Of a stretch of 64,000 nt of DNA, positions 1 to 10,187 are shown in pieces; position 1 is the stretch's first letter, and each line of letters opens with the position of its first letter. The notes under the pieces are model-generated. The model made no database searches. It was given only the letters and a program-made list of their open reading frames with translations, and was not told the origin of the DNA. Made by a program: the position numbers and the translations under genes. The DNA is from Synaphobranchus kaupii (taxonomy: Eukaryota; Chordata; Actinopteri; Anguilliformes; Synaphobranchidae), in assembly GCA_029718625.1 (NCBI GenBank), contig JAINUF010000029.1, positions 125,001 to 189,000 of the forward strand. The letters run 5' to 3'.

Positions 1-1047
1 TACTCTGGGTTTACACACCTGTACTGACATTCCCCTGGGTTTACACACCTGTACTGACGTTGCCCTGGGTATACACACCTGTACTGACATTCCTCTGGGT
101 TTACACACGTGTACTGACATTGCCCTGGGTTTATACACCTGTACTGACATTCCCCTGGTTTACACACCTGTACTGACATTCCTCTGGGTTTACACACCTG
201 TACGGACATTCCCCTGGGTTTACACACCTGTACTGACATTCCCCTGGGTTTACACAACTGTACTGGCATTCCCCTGGGTTTACACACCTGTACTGACATT
301 CCTCTGGGTTTATACACCTGTACTGACATTCCCCTGGGTTTACACACCTGTACTGACATTCCCCTGGTTTACACACCTGTACTGACATTCCTCTGGGTTT
401 ACACACCTGTACTGACATTCCTCTGGGTTTACACACCTGTACGGACATTCCCCTGGGTTGAAACACCTGTACTGACATTCCACTGGGTTTACACACCTGT
501 ACTGACGTTGCCCTGGGTATACACACCTGTACTGACATTCCCCTGGGTTTAAACACCTGTACTGACATTCCCCTGGGTTTACACACCTGTACTGACGTTG
601 TCCTGGGTATACACACCTGTACTGACATTACTCTGGGTTTACACACCTGTACTGACATTCCCCTGGGTTTACACACCTGTACTGACGTTGCCCTGGGTAT
701 ACACACCTGTACTGACATTCTTCTGGGTTTACACACGTGTACTGACATTGCCCTGGGTTTATACACCTGTACTGACATTCCCCTGGTTTACACACCTGTA
801 CTGACATTCCTCTGGGTTTACACACCTGTACGGACATTCCCCTGGGTTTACACACCTGTACTGACATTCCCCTGGGTTTACACAACTGTACTGACATTCC
901 CCTGGGTTTACACACCTGTACTGACATTCCTCTGGGTTTATACACCTGTAATGACATTCCCCTGGGTTTACACACCTGTACTGACATTCCTCTGGGTTTA
1001 CACACCTGTACTGACATTCCCCTGGTTTATACACCTGTACTGACATT
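1..1047. repeat. 30-bp minisatellite in an intron of receptor gene A
   Basis: About 35 degenerate tandem copies of a 30-bp unit built around CTGGGTTTACACACCTGTAC. Some units are one base short (CTGG-TTTAC), which is why no frame stays meaningful. Open frames here are by-products of a short unit without stops. The same unit occurs at 1328-1455 and, as short blocks, at 29108-29290, 35088-35270 and 36890-37070 in the matching intron of gene B. This places the block in the intron upstream of the gene A transmembrane exon. Confidence 0.95.
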
Positions 1048-1051
1048 CCAT

Positions 1052-1145
1052 TTTTACATTTACATTACATTTTAGACATTTGGCAGACGCTCTTATCCAG
1101 AGCGACGTACATTAGTGCATTTTCCAACCTGAAACAAGTGCGTTA
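1052..1145. mobile_element. Fish SINE tail fragment inside the minisatellite
   Basis: Contains TTTGGCAGACGCTCTTATCC and AGAGCGAC, the 3'-tail signature also present in the fuller SINE at 17850-18066 and at about 6440, 51385 and 53680. It interrupts the 30-bp minisatellite, which resumes at 1328. The 180 bases after it (1146-1327) are AT-rich with a T/G homopolymer stretch and hold no gene that I can see. Confidence 0.6.
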
Positions 1146-1327
1146 AAACAACCCTAAAGGTAAATACGAATTCAAACACCAGGTGCAGTCGGTATGATTT
1201 TTTAAAATTTTTTTACATTTTTTTTTTTGGGGGAGGGGGGTGGACCACACGATATCAATCATTGGCATGCACAACAGTAAGCCAATAAGTAACCTTACAA
1301 GTATTAAACTAGAAGTTTGAACTACTT

Positions 1328-1455
1328 ACATTCCCCTGGGTTTACACACCTGTACTGACATTCCCCTGGTATACACACCTGTACTGACATTCCTCTGGGT
1401 TTATCCACCTGTACTGACATTCCTCTGGGTTTACACACCTGTACTGACATTCCCC
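1328..1455. repeat. Short continuation of the 30-bp minisatellite
   Basis: Four to five further units of the 30-bp repeat. They end in CCCCGATCATCCCCAGCAC, which also follows the last minisatellite of gene B at 39088. This shared edge fixes the alignment of the gene A and gene B introns. Confidence 0.9.
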
Positions 1456-1631
1456 GATCATCCCCAGCACTTTGTCAGGAGACAGGTGCTCCTGACCTAC
1501 CCTGAAACATAAAATGAATAATTCAAAGTTATTAAAATTATTCGAATGTAATATGATTGAACAGAAAAATCAAAGTGGTTCAGCTTTTTTTGTATCTTTC
1601 TAACATGTTCTGTTTTTTTTCTTGATTTCAG

Positions 1632-1721
1632 AAACTGCCTCTGTCATTATTCCTGTAATCATTGTTCTCATCATCATCATTGTGGCATTGCTTTTAATTT
1701 ATTATATGAAATGTCACAAAA
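1632..1721 (+). CDS. Gene A transmembrane exon, CD2/SLAM-like receptor
   Basis: Ninety-base exon between a TTGATTTCAG acceptor and a GTAAGTG donor, phase 1 on both sides. Read with one base from the preceding exon it encodes ETASVIIPVIIVLI, then a run of Ile, Val, Ala and Leu ending in YYMKCHK. This is one hydrophobic helix followed by a basic stop-transfer sequence, so it should anchor a type I receptor. It is nearly identical to the gene B exon at 39270-39368, which has three more ATC codons. The signal and Ig-domain exons of gene A must lie left of the window. Family assignment rests on the gene B Ig exons. Confidence 0.85.
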
Positions 1722-1846
1722 GTAAGTGTCTTTTCAAATAATAAATTAGATTTACTTTACAATAGTACATTAAAGTTACTCAAAGCACATATAATTATTT
1801 GCCATGGAAGTAGTTGTAATGTAATAATCATGTTTTTACATTGCAG

Positions 1847-1885
1847 AAAGGCAACATGAAAAGGACATTGAAAATCAATCTGAGG
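1847..1885 (+). CDS. Gene A cytoplasmic exon 1 (39 bp)
   Basis: Thirteen-codon exon with a TTACATTGCAG acceptor and GGTAAGTT donor, phase 1 at both ends, encoding KRQHEKDIENQSE. It is conserved in gene B at 39494-39532 with one substitution (E to G). It follows the stop-transfer sequence and is therefore cytoplasmic. No tyrosine motif is present. Confidence 0.8.
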
Positions 1886-1967
1886 GTAAGTTGTAAAAAT
1901 TATAGTGATGACTATCATGATACAACTATAAATGATAAATAAAAAATCATGTTTTTTTATATTGCAG

Positions 1968-2012
1968 AAAATACAGGATTAACAAAGAATTACTCTGAAG
2001 CTGGAATGAATG
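1968..2012 (+). CDS. Gene A cytoplasmic exon 2 (45 bp), seed of the donor minisatellite
   Basis: Fifteen-codon exon (acceptor ATATTGCAG, donor GGTAAGCTG, phase 1 at both ends) encoding ENTGLTKNYSEAGMN. Its last 22 bases plus the start of the intron are the unit that is tandemly repeated downstream, so the exon-intron border itself seeded a minisatellite. Copies of the exon occur at 39615-39659 and 41535-41579. The tyrosine is in the context NYSEAG, which is neither ITIM nor ITSM. Confidence 0.8.
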
Positions 2013-4146
2013 GTAAGCTGTAGAACAGTGTTACCCACTCTGAAACTGAATGAATGGTAAACTGTAGAACAGTGTTATTCACTCTGAAGCTGGAATGAAT
2101 GATAAACTGTAGAACAGTGTTATTCACTCTGAAGCTGAATGAATGGTAAGCTGTAGAAAAGTGTTATTCACTGTGAAGCTGAATGAATGGTAAGCTGTAG
2201 AACAGTGTTACTCACTCTGAAGCTGAATGAATGGTAAGCTGTTGTGAGGGGAAGTGTAAGGTTCGGAGAATCAAACGCGACCAATAAGGATTTCTAAAAG
2301 CATATCTAGAGAAAGATATGCCACAAAACGCGGAATAATCCGCACCAGGACTGGGTTAACACAGGATAGGGAGCAAAACTTCCCTAGCACAAAGCAAAAC
2401 AAAACAACCTCCAAAAACTGAGGCGATCTCGATAAACAGCGAGAATAACTAACATAAGAACCTCACGCCCTAAAATAATTAGGCATAACAAGAGGTAATG
2501 AAACAAAACCAAACTCAAAACAAAAACGAGTGAAGGAAAGGAATAGAAAAGAAAACCTCTTAGCCAAAGCTCTTGTGGAAAAAGAGCTGAACACAACTGG
2601 CAACAGGTAAAAAGAATAAATTATAAAGATTGGAAAGGAACGACAAAACCAATTTAATCTTAAATCTTTATAACCGGACTTGCTGCGTTTCCTATTAGTA
2701 CAACCAGAAATGCAGCGACCGAAATTTCTATACCTTTACCGACTTCGTATGTCTACATAGCAAAGACAATCTCGAAGTGCGGAAATGCGGAAGTCCTGAG
2801 GTATTTATAGCCCGCAGGAAACGCGAAACAGGTGAAGCGAATAATTGTCGGGCAAGACGCGAAAACCAGAATGGAGGCGGAAAAAATCCGATTCTTGACG
2901 ACGCCAAACAGGAAACTAAAAACGTCGAAAAGCAAAGGCTGCAAATAACCATGACAGCTGTAAAACAGTGTTACTCACTCTGAAGCTGAATGAATGGTAA
3001 GCTGTAGAACAGTGTTATTCACTCTGAAGCTGAATGAATGGTAAGCTGTAGAACAGTGTTATTCACTCTGATGCTGAATCAATGGTAAGCTGTAGAACAG
3101 TGTTACTCACTCTGAAGCTGGATGAATGGTAAGCTGTAGAACAGTGTTATTCACTGTGAAGCTGACTGAATGGTAAGCTGTAGAACAATGTTATTCACTC
3201 TGAAGCTGAATGAATGGTAAGCTGTAGAACAGTGTTATTCATTCTGAAGCTAAATGAATGGTAAGCTGTAGAACAGTGTTATTCACTGTGAAGCTGAATG
3301 AATGGTAAGCTGTAGAACAATGTTATTCACTCTGAAGCTGAATGAATGGTAAGCTGTAGAACAGTGTTATTCACTCTGAAGCTGAATGAATGGTAAGCTG
3401 TAGAACAGTGTTATTCACTCTGAAGCTGAATGAATGGTAAACTGTAGAACAGTCTTATTCACTCTGAAGCTGAATGAATGGTAAGCTGTAGAACAGTGTT
3501 ATTCACTCTGAAGCTGGAATGAATGGTAAGCTGTAGAAGTGTTATTCACTCTGAAGCTGAATGAATGGTAAACTGTAGAACAGTCTTATTCACTCTGAAG
3601 CTGAATGAATGGTAAGCTGTAGAACAGTGTTACTCACTCTGAAGCTGAATGAATGGTAAGCTGTAGAACAGTGTTACTCACTCTGAAGCTGAATCAATGG
3701 TAAGCTGTAGAACAGTGTTATTCACTCTGAAGCTGAATGAATGGTAAGCTGTAGAACAGTGTTACTCACTCTGAAGCTGAATGAATGGTAAGCTGTAGAA
3801 CAGTGTTACTCACTCTGAAGCTGAATGAATGGTAAGCTGTAGAACAGTGTTATTCATTCTGAAGCTGAATGAATGGTAAGCTGTAGAACAGTGTTATTCA
3901 CTCTGAAGCTGAATGAATGGTAAGCTGTAGAACAGTGTTATTCACTCTGAAGCTGAATGAATAGTAAGCTGTAGAACAGTGTTACTCACTCTGAAGCTGA
4001 ATGAATGGTAAGCTGTAGAACAGTGTTATTCACTCTGAAGCTGAATGAATGGTAAGCTGTAGAACAGTGTTATTCACTCTGAAGCTGAATGAATGGTAAG
4101 CTGTAGAACAGTGTTATTCACTCTGAAGCTGAATGAATGGTAAGCA
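2013..4146 (+). repeat. 44-bp minisatellite carrying a 5' splice site in each unit (gene A)
   Basis: About 32 units of 44-45 bp. Each unit contains the exon end (CTCTGAAGCTGAATGAATG) directly followed by GTAAGCTGTAGAACAG, so nearly every unit reproduces the donor of the 45-bp exon. A few units have GTAAACTG or GATAAACTG, which weakens the donor. The array is interrupted by an LTR insertion at 2243-2956. The array end (about 4146) runs directly into sequence matching 41125 of gene B, so the region equivalent to gene B's 27-bp microexon is missing here. Confidence 0.95.
2243..2956 (+). mobile_element. Solo LTR inserted in the donor minisatellite
   Basis: The 714-bp insertion begins TGTGAGGGG and ends CCATGACA (TG...CA). 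It is flanked by the 5-bp direct duplication GCTGT at 2238-2242 and 2957-2961, taken from the minisatellite unit. A TATA-like TATTTATAG lies near 2802, towards the right end, which suggests + orientation. No coding region or second LTR was found. The short ORFs on both strands inside it match nothing I know. The internal family is unidentified; a distant resemblance to the element at 54718-57657 is seen by eye only. Confidence 0.8.
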
Positions 4147-4235
4147 AATGTGTCTCATAATGAAACAGAACTGCTGTAATGTCTCTGTTTCAGGTGATAG
4201 AATTTAATTTAATATTTTTATTTATTTCCCCACAG

Positions 4236-6046
4236 AATCAGTAAATGAGGGTGCAGATTTTGAAGGGAGAGGAGTGAAGACTGAGGGAGGGAACTCACCT
4301 AAACACCGCCCCTCTGGGACTGTCCCGTTCAGCCCTCCTGTGTCTCCATCTGCTGCTCCACCCAAAACAGGAAGTGAAGAGGATCCCATCCACACCCCCA
4401 AATCCAGCCCATCTCTTCCCCTCCAAACTCCCCAATCCCAGACACCAGGAGACCAGAGACAGGGGCAGGAGAGGGAGGGGCAGGAGAGGGAGGGGCAGGG
4501 GCAGGAGATGGAGGGGCAGGAGAGGGAGGGGCAGGGGCAGGAGAGGGAGGGGCAGGGGCAGGAGAGGGAGGGGCAGGGGCAGGAGATGGAGGGGCAGGAG
4601 AGGGAGGGGCAGGGGCAGGAGATGGAGTGGCAGGAGAGGGAGGGGCAGGAGAGGGAGGGGCAGGAGAGGGAGGGGCAGGAGAGGGAGGGGCAGGGGCAGG
4701 AGAGGGAGGGGCAGGAGAGGGAGGGGCAGGGGCAGGAGATGGAGGGGCAGGAGAGGGAGGGGCAGGGGCAGGAGAGGGAGGGGCAGGGGCAGGAGAGGGA
4801 GGGGCAGGAGAGGGAGGGGCAGGGGCAGGAGAGGCAGGGGCAGGAGAGGGAGGGGCAGGATGAAGGTAGTGAAGAGGGCGGAGCTCAGCCCAGTAAGACA
4901 GCAGGGGGAGGAGCTGAGAACCCAACACCAGATCCAGCCCAGAAGCTCCTCTACAGCTCGGAGGAAGAGGAGGATACTCAGATTCAGGGTGGAGCCAGTG
5001 ATGAAGGAGCAGCCCAGTATAGTGAGGCGGGAGAAAGAGGGGAAGAAAACGCCACAAAACCAGATTCTAACCAGGAAATAAACACCACATTAGCAGAGGA
5101 AAGTCTAAATCTGCCCATAAAGCCATTAAGCACATCTGACCCAAACCAGGGATGTGCAGGCACCACGGCCTGTTCCTCTTCTCACACTGAGGGGAATGAA
5201 CAAACCTGCTCTGATAACACCCCAATATCCAGCACAAACCTGGGGCTCACCTCTGAGGAAGAGAAAGGGTCAGTGGACAAGGCTGGGTCAGTGGACGAGG
5301 AAGAGTCAGGGGAAGAGAAAGGGTCAGTGGACAAGGCTGGGTCAGTGGACAAGGAAGAGTCAGGGGAAGAGAAAGGGTCAGTGGACGAGGCTGGGTCAGT
5401 GGACGAGGAAGAGTCAGGGGAAGAGGAAGGGTCAGTGGACAAGGAAGAGTCAGGGGAAGAGAAAGGGTCAGTGGACAAGGCTGGGTCAGTGGACAAGGAA
5501 GAGTCAGGGGAAGAGGAAGGGTCAGTGGACAAGGCTGGGTCAGTGGACAAGGAAGAGTCAGGGGAAGAGAAAGGGTCAGTGGACGAGGCTGGGTCAGTGG
5601 ACGAGGAAGAGTCAGGGGAAGAGGAAGGGTCAGTGGACAAGGAAGAGTCAGGGGAAGAGAAAGGGTCAGTGGACAAGGCTGGGTCAGTGGACGAGGAAGA
5701 GTCAGGGGAAGAGGGAGGGTCAGTGGACGAGGAAGAGTCAGGGGAAGAGGGAGGGTCAGTGGACGAGGAAGAGTCAGGGGAAGAGAAAGGGTCAGAGCCA
5801 AGGTCCCAGTTATTGGGAGGGGTAATTTCATTCGTAGGGGCAGGGGTACGGGCAGGAATACGAGCAGGGGCAATGTTAGGGGTATGGGAAGGAGCAGGGG
5901 AGGATACTGACACGACAGCATATGAGCAGCTAAGAGATAAAAACACTCAACCAAAACAGCAGAACAAGTCTGAGCTGCAGGATAAACAGACTACAGACAC
6001 AGGAAAAGTAGCTCCTAAAACTGAGAAAACAGGAGCTCATTTATAG
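4236..6046 (+). CDS. Gene A last exon: giant acidic, repeat-built cytoplasmic tail
   Basis: The exon starts after TTATTTCCCCACAG in phase 1 ([13 protein letters not shown]...) and stays open for about 603 codons to TAG at 6044-6046. Order of parts: a proline-rich start with [14 protein letters not shown]; a Gln/Glu/Arg/Gly repeat (QEREGQ-type); a Ser/Glu-rich spacer with [12 protein letters not shown] and QYSEAG; an acidic repeat of [17 protein letters not shown] type; a short Gly/Ala/Val/Arg-rich stretch; and a C-terminus with [16 protein letters not shown] fits the T/S-x-Y-x-x-L pattern related to ITIM/ITSM motifs (tyrosine codon 5921-5923). CD2/SLAM receptors usually have tails under about 200 residues, so this one is unusually long. 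The reading is supported by copies of the exon start at 41216 and 50064 with conserved phase. Translation in vivo is not proven. Confidence 0.75.
4452..4860 (+). repeat. Coding minisatellite, Gln-Glu-Arg-Gly units
   Basis: Tandem 12-bp and 18-bp units of GGGGCAGGAGAGGGA type with occasional GAGATGGAG variants. All are multiples of three, so the last-exon frame is kept ([13 protein letters not shown]). The strand is almost pure purine apart from the C in CAG. All three + frames and some antisense frames are open, which produces several false ORFs. A much shorter version lies at 50300-50436 in gene B. Confidence 0.95.
5263..5790 (+). repeat. Coding minisatellite, [11 protein letters not shown] units
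   Basis: Repeated blocks encoding GSVDKAG or GSVDEAG alternating with [12 protein letters not shown]. Units of 21, 33 and 54 bp (all multiples of three) have been shuffled and re-duplicated. Net charge is strongly negative. The block is absent from the gene B last exon, which carries only one unit start (GAGGAAGAGAAAGGGTCAG near 50714) in a non-coding position. Confidence 0.95.
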
Positions 6047-6150
6047 AAGTGAAACTGTACTCTTAGTGGTACTATAGTGAAACTGTACTGAGTGGTACTA
6101 CAGTGAAACTGTACTCTGAGTGGTAAAAACCTGATCCACACCTGTTAAAA

Positions 6151-6246
6151 AATAAAACAATATCTGTATATACAGAATGTTCATGTATCAAACACATTTA
6201 TAACTAAGAAATGTAAGTTTAATTTTTGAAAATAATGTTGAATAAA
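6151..6246 (+). terminator. Gene A poly(A) signals
   Basis: Two AATAAA hexamers, at 6151-6156 and 6241-6246, lie 105 and 195 bases after the stop codon. The second and its flanks (GTTGAATAAAATG) are conserved after gene B at 51188-51193, so both genes probably end there. The 60 bases after the stop contain a small tandem repeat of GTGAAACTGTACT type. Confidence 0.65.
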
Positions 6247-6424
6247 ATGTTTTTTCATCATAAATGTATAATATGTGGGTGACGGGGGAAATATTTCAAT
6301 GCATTAAAATTTTAAGGTGTAACAGGGTCAAAGGGGGTGAATGCTTTCTGAAAGCACTGTAGTTATGATTGTTCCACAGATACATGCTATGGGCAGAACA
6401 GGAGCACTGTCTTCAGTACAATGT

Positions 6425-6495
6425 GTGTTTATACATTACATTACAGTCATTTAGCAGACGCTTTTATCCAAAGCGACATACAATAAGTGCATACA
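6425..6495. mobile_element. Fish SINE-tail signature
   Basis: TTACATTACAGTCATTTAGC followed by AGACGCTTTTATCCAAAGCG matches the tail shared by several fish repeats. A copy lies in the homologous position downstream of gene B (about 51375-51425), so this insertion predates the A/B duplication. The bases between the poly(A) signal and 6750 otherwise show only homology to 51190-51700. Confidence 0.6.
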
Positions 6496-6756
6496 GAAAC
6501 ATCATCAAAGTCACTACAGAACAGATAAGACAAAGCACATCCTTCCCATAACATAGCAGCTATCCCTAGTAATGAACATTGAATGTAGTTCACAGTAAGC
6601 TGTGGGTAAATCAGCTATACTACACTTCTATTCTAAATACTATTATAAACTATAACAAACAGCCATTGTGGTTTTTATACCATCAACACTCTGCCCCTAT
6701 CAGTGATAGATCACAAGTACATGGAGCCCAGTCACATGATACAGATGTTCTTTTTG

Positions 6757-7084
6757 AAATGGACAGACAGACAGAATGTAACTGTACATGCTGTGGTTGA
6801 AATGGACATACAGACAGATAGAATGTGACTACATGTTGTGGTTGAAATGGACATACAGGCAGATAGAATGTGACTGTACATGTTGTGGTTGAAATGGACA
6901 TACAGACAAATAGAATGTGACTGTCCATGCTGTGGCTGAAATGGACATAAAGACAGACAGATAGAATGTGACTGTCCATGCTGTGGTTGAACTGGACAGA
7001 CAGATAGAATGTGACTGTCCATGCTGTGGTTGAAATGTACAGACAGACAGATAGAATGTGACTGTCCATGCTGTGGTTGAACTG

Positions 7085-7118
<34 letters not shown>

Positions 7119-7708
7119 ATGTGACTGTCCATGCTGTGGTTGAACTGGACAGACAGACAGAATGTGACTGTACATGTTGTGGTTGAAATGGACATACAGA
7201 CAGATAGAATGTGACTGTACATGCTGTGGTTTAAATGGACAGTCAGACAGACAGACAGGATGTGACTGTCCATGCTGTGGTTGAACTGGACAGACAGACA
7301 GAATGTGACTGTCCATGCTGTGGTTGAACTGGACAGTCAGACAGATAGAATGTGACTGTCCATGCTGTGGGTGAAATGGACAGACAGATAGAATGTGACT
7401 GTACATGCTGTGGTTGAAATGGACAGACAGATAGAATGTGACTGTACATGCTGTGGTTGAAATGGACAGACAGATAGAATGTGACTGTCCATGCTGTGGG
7501 TGAAATGGACAGACAGACAGATAGAATGTGACTGTCCATGCTGTGGGTGAACTGGACAGACAGACAGACAGAATGTGACTGTCCATGCTGTGGGTGAACT
7601 GGACAGACAGACAGATAGACTGTGACTGTCCATGCTGTGGGTGAAATGGACAGACAGACAGACAGACAGAATGTGACTGTCCATGCTGTGGTTGAAATGG
7701 ACAGACAG
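6757..7708. repeat. Minisatellite with embedded (GACA)n/GATA
   Basis: About 20 units of roughly 45 bp, each GAATGTGACTGTCCATGCTG, a short linker, and a variable run of GACA/GATA tetranucleotides. Minus-strand open frames rich in HILSVCL are repeat by-products. A shorter version of 7-8 units lies at 51700-52060 after gene B. Confidence 0.95.
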
Positions 7709-9927
7709 GAAGTGCTAGTCTACAGCCCAGAAGCTATGATACTTCAGCCAGTGGCATTGATGAATAAACCACACAATGTCCTTGAATTCAGTCACAACTT
7801 CTTTGATTTTAAGCCCATGATGTCCAGCAACCACATACAAATGTGGAGCAATATAAAATGTAATCAGCGTTAATAGCATTAATTTATTCAATCCCAGTGA
7901 ACTCAAACAACATGAAATTACAAATGTATGTTTGAACGCAAAAATGTTCAATGTTTTTATTTGGGTAAAGCAGATAAAGTTTTTTAATGTGCAGTATTGA
8001 CTCATATATGACTTCCTCTACACTGATTATCATGATGCAAAGTCAAGTCTACTCAAAAGTGCTATACAAGGGGTAGGCCACCCTGATCCTGGAGTGCCGG
8101 AGACGGTCCTAGTTTTTGCTCCATCCAAACCTATAACTACATAATTGTACAAATTTTAATGAATCAGGTGTAATGAATGCAGGTAACTATGTGCTGGAGG
8201 CACTCAGAGTTTCTCCATTCAGAATATTCAGCCTCAGACTTGTAATCATACATCAGACTCTTGTGATCAAGCTCAGATGCAACAAAAACCAGAAACGGGA
8301 CCAGCATTGCAGGACCAGGATTGCCCTCCCCTGTGCTAGATCATTCAGTGGCACTGTTTTCATTGGTAATAAAGGACTTTATGGAATCTGACTCTGTTGA
8401 GGAGGAAGAGAAGGCCACTTTTCAAAAATCATTTGGCGCACCAATGTTTGCCCAACACTCCCATCTGGTGGTTATGTACTGTAATTGCAACTCGCATGTG
8501 GCTGTGGTCAATGGTAGTCTCGCTGTGGTCAGACCGGTACTGGCCAGGGTTCTGCAGGAGCATAAATGTGTTTTGTAATATAACCGTGTGTGTGTGCATA
8601 TGTGTGTGTCTGTGCATGGGTGTGTGTGCATGTGTGCGCATGTGAGACCAGAAGGCTGTAATCTCTGCAACAAGGAAGGCAAATTTTGCTGCGTGAGTCT
8701 GAGCTGAATCTACAGGCTTTTTAAAGTTTATATACCTATATATGTAACTGATCTCCTGTACAATTGATCACTCTGCGCACAGGGGGATTGTTATCACAGG
8801 TATCATTAAAATAAAATGATTCTTCACTCACCCAATTCACGGTCTAGAAGTCTAGGTGATGAGGACATTTGTTCGAGTCTAAAATTTCATACACAACCAT
8901 CCGAGAAAACTCAGAGGCTCAAACCGCCATCCACTCTTAACGAAAGCAAACTAAACTAAAACAGTAAAATGTTTGACATGGCAACTGTGTGTGCACGCCA
9001 AGACAGGTGCCTTGACATTTCGGTCCTGACAACTCAAGTACTGAAATTATGTATTTTTAATCAATATAATGAATATACAATTATTTTGGTTTGGCGCTGA
9101 ATGGATCTGCTCTAAGCACTAGTGCACACGCCAGCATGCATTACCACTCAAACAGGGAGCACGACACATCTCCCCTACGAAACGGGAGATATACGGACAT
9201 ACCCCAGTACACAGAAGAACAGGTGGACGCTGGGAAGGAGGAGGGTGAGCAGCGCACGAGAGATCTGACTCGCGCTTTTAAAACGGGGCGCTCCATTAGT
9301 GATGTGCGCGTGTGATTGGTTGAGTATGAGAACCTGTGTTTGCAGAGGTGCGACATTCGTCAGCAGTATGATGAAATGTTGTTGTATTAAATTGTATTGC
9401 CATATTTTAAGTGGTTATTTAGAGGCTATCTAATGTTTTTGTATTTTGATATTACATTGTAAATTATATATAAAATACTAGATGATCATTTGTTTTTTGG
9501 GTGGTGGGGGTAAGCCCTCTTATGTTCCAAGTTTTAGAATGTAGGGGGGGATGGACAGCATTTTATTGGGACTTTTGCTGCCCAGTTACACTCCTCATTC
9601 CCCACTCACACTCCCCAAACCTTCCTTCAACTGATCAGTACTATACAATGAATGCTTAACTCGCATCCTCGTGACCAGCCATAGCCTCGTGCAACTTGGT
9701 AATGTTTCTCCATCGTCTTTGTGTCCCCAAAACCTTGTATTGCAATCTCTGCTATCACAATGTTTTATTAAATTCTGTTTCCTTTAATTACATTTCTGTT
9801 ATTGTTCATGTGTAAGGTCAAATGTTATGAAGTCTTAATACTGTCTGTGTAGATAGCAGTATGTTTCTCATCATGCCAGTTTGTTTGTTAAGCATAAAAA
9901 TAAAATAAAATAAAGTCCATGATCGAG
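7709..9927. other. Intergenic region between gene A and gene B
   Basis: No supported exon. Parts of 7730-8500 match 52080-52560 downstream of gene B, including CCCAACACTCCCATCTGGTGG. A dispersed fish repeat (AGGGGTAGGCCACCCTGATC, then CTGGAGTGCCGGAGACGG) lies near 8069-8110, and a short (TG)n stretch at about 8581-8645. The 74-codon ORF at 9091-9315 lacks a recognisable domain or splice context, so I left it out. Confidence 0.5.
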
Positions 9928-10053
9928 CCCCCCCCTTCCCCCTTCCCCCTCCCCCCTCCCCCCCTCCCCCCTCCCCCCTCCCCCCCTCCCCCCTTCCCCC
10001 TCCCCCCCTTCCCCCTTCCCCCCTTCCCCCTTCCCCCTCCCCCCCTCCCCCCT
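9928..10053. repeat. 126-bp pure C/T tract upstream of gene B
   Basis: Unbroken alternation of C5-C7 runs with CTT or CT interruptions on the + strand. The minus strand is all G/A with many G-runs, so G-quadruplex, i-motif or triplex structures are possible. It ends about 134 bases before the gene B start codon and sits in the proximal promoter position. No function is proven. Confidence 0.9.
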
Positions 10054-10111
10054 CGGCATGCAGTTGTTCAAAGGCGTTGTGGAAAAAACGGGAATTCACA
10101 ACCTGCGTATA

Positions 10112-10127
10112 TTTTCACTTTCACTTT
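10112..10127 (-). promoter_or_regulatory. Interferon-stimulated response element-like site (ISRE/IRF)
   Basis: The + strand TTTTCACTTTCACTTT reads AAAGTGAAAGTGAAAA on the minus strand. This matches the IRF/ISRE pattern GAAANNGAAA twice in overlapping register. It is 61-76 bases upstream of the signal-peptide ATG of gene B, a natural position for an immune-receptor promoter. The homologous sequence before gene C does not keep the motif. Confidence 0.6.
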
Positions 10128-10187
10128 AGGTACATCAGCATGGGTGTGTAGGCTACAATGATCCAAAGTCCAGTCTGTAGGTCAGCA

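Noticed and set aside
131..1046. Minus-strand ORFs of 95-215 codons repeating MSVQVCKPRG
   Set aside because: They are readings of the 30-bp minisatellite, whose unit length is a multiple of three and lacks stops. No splice or domain evidence, and other blocks of the same repeat are intronic.
4329..5057. Antisense proline-rich ORF and + strand RGRGRR ORF
   Set aside because: Shadows of the GGGGCAGGAGAGGGA coding repeat. The frame chosen joins in phase to the exon start at 4236 and is supported by copies at 41216 and 50064.
5182..5954. Two long antisense ORFs (SSSTDP and LPLTLP repeats)
   Set aside because: Shadow frames of the acidic coding minisatellite, with no start context or splice sites.
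6683..7684. Minus-strand HILSVCL repeat ORFs
   Set aside because: By-products of the GACA-bearing minisatellite. Competing frames overlap each other completely.
9091..9315. 74-codon ORF upstream of gene B
   Set aside because: No domain, no signal peptide, no splice context, and no counterpart before gene C.
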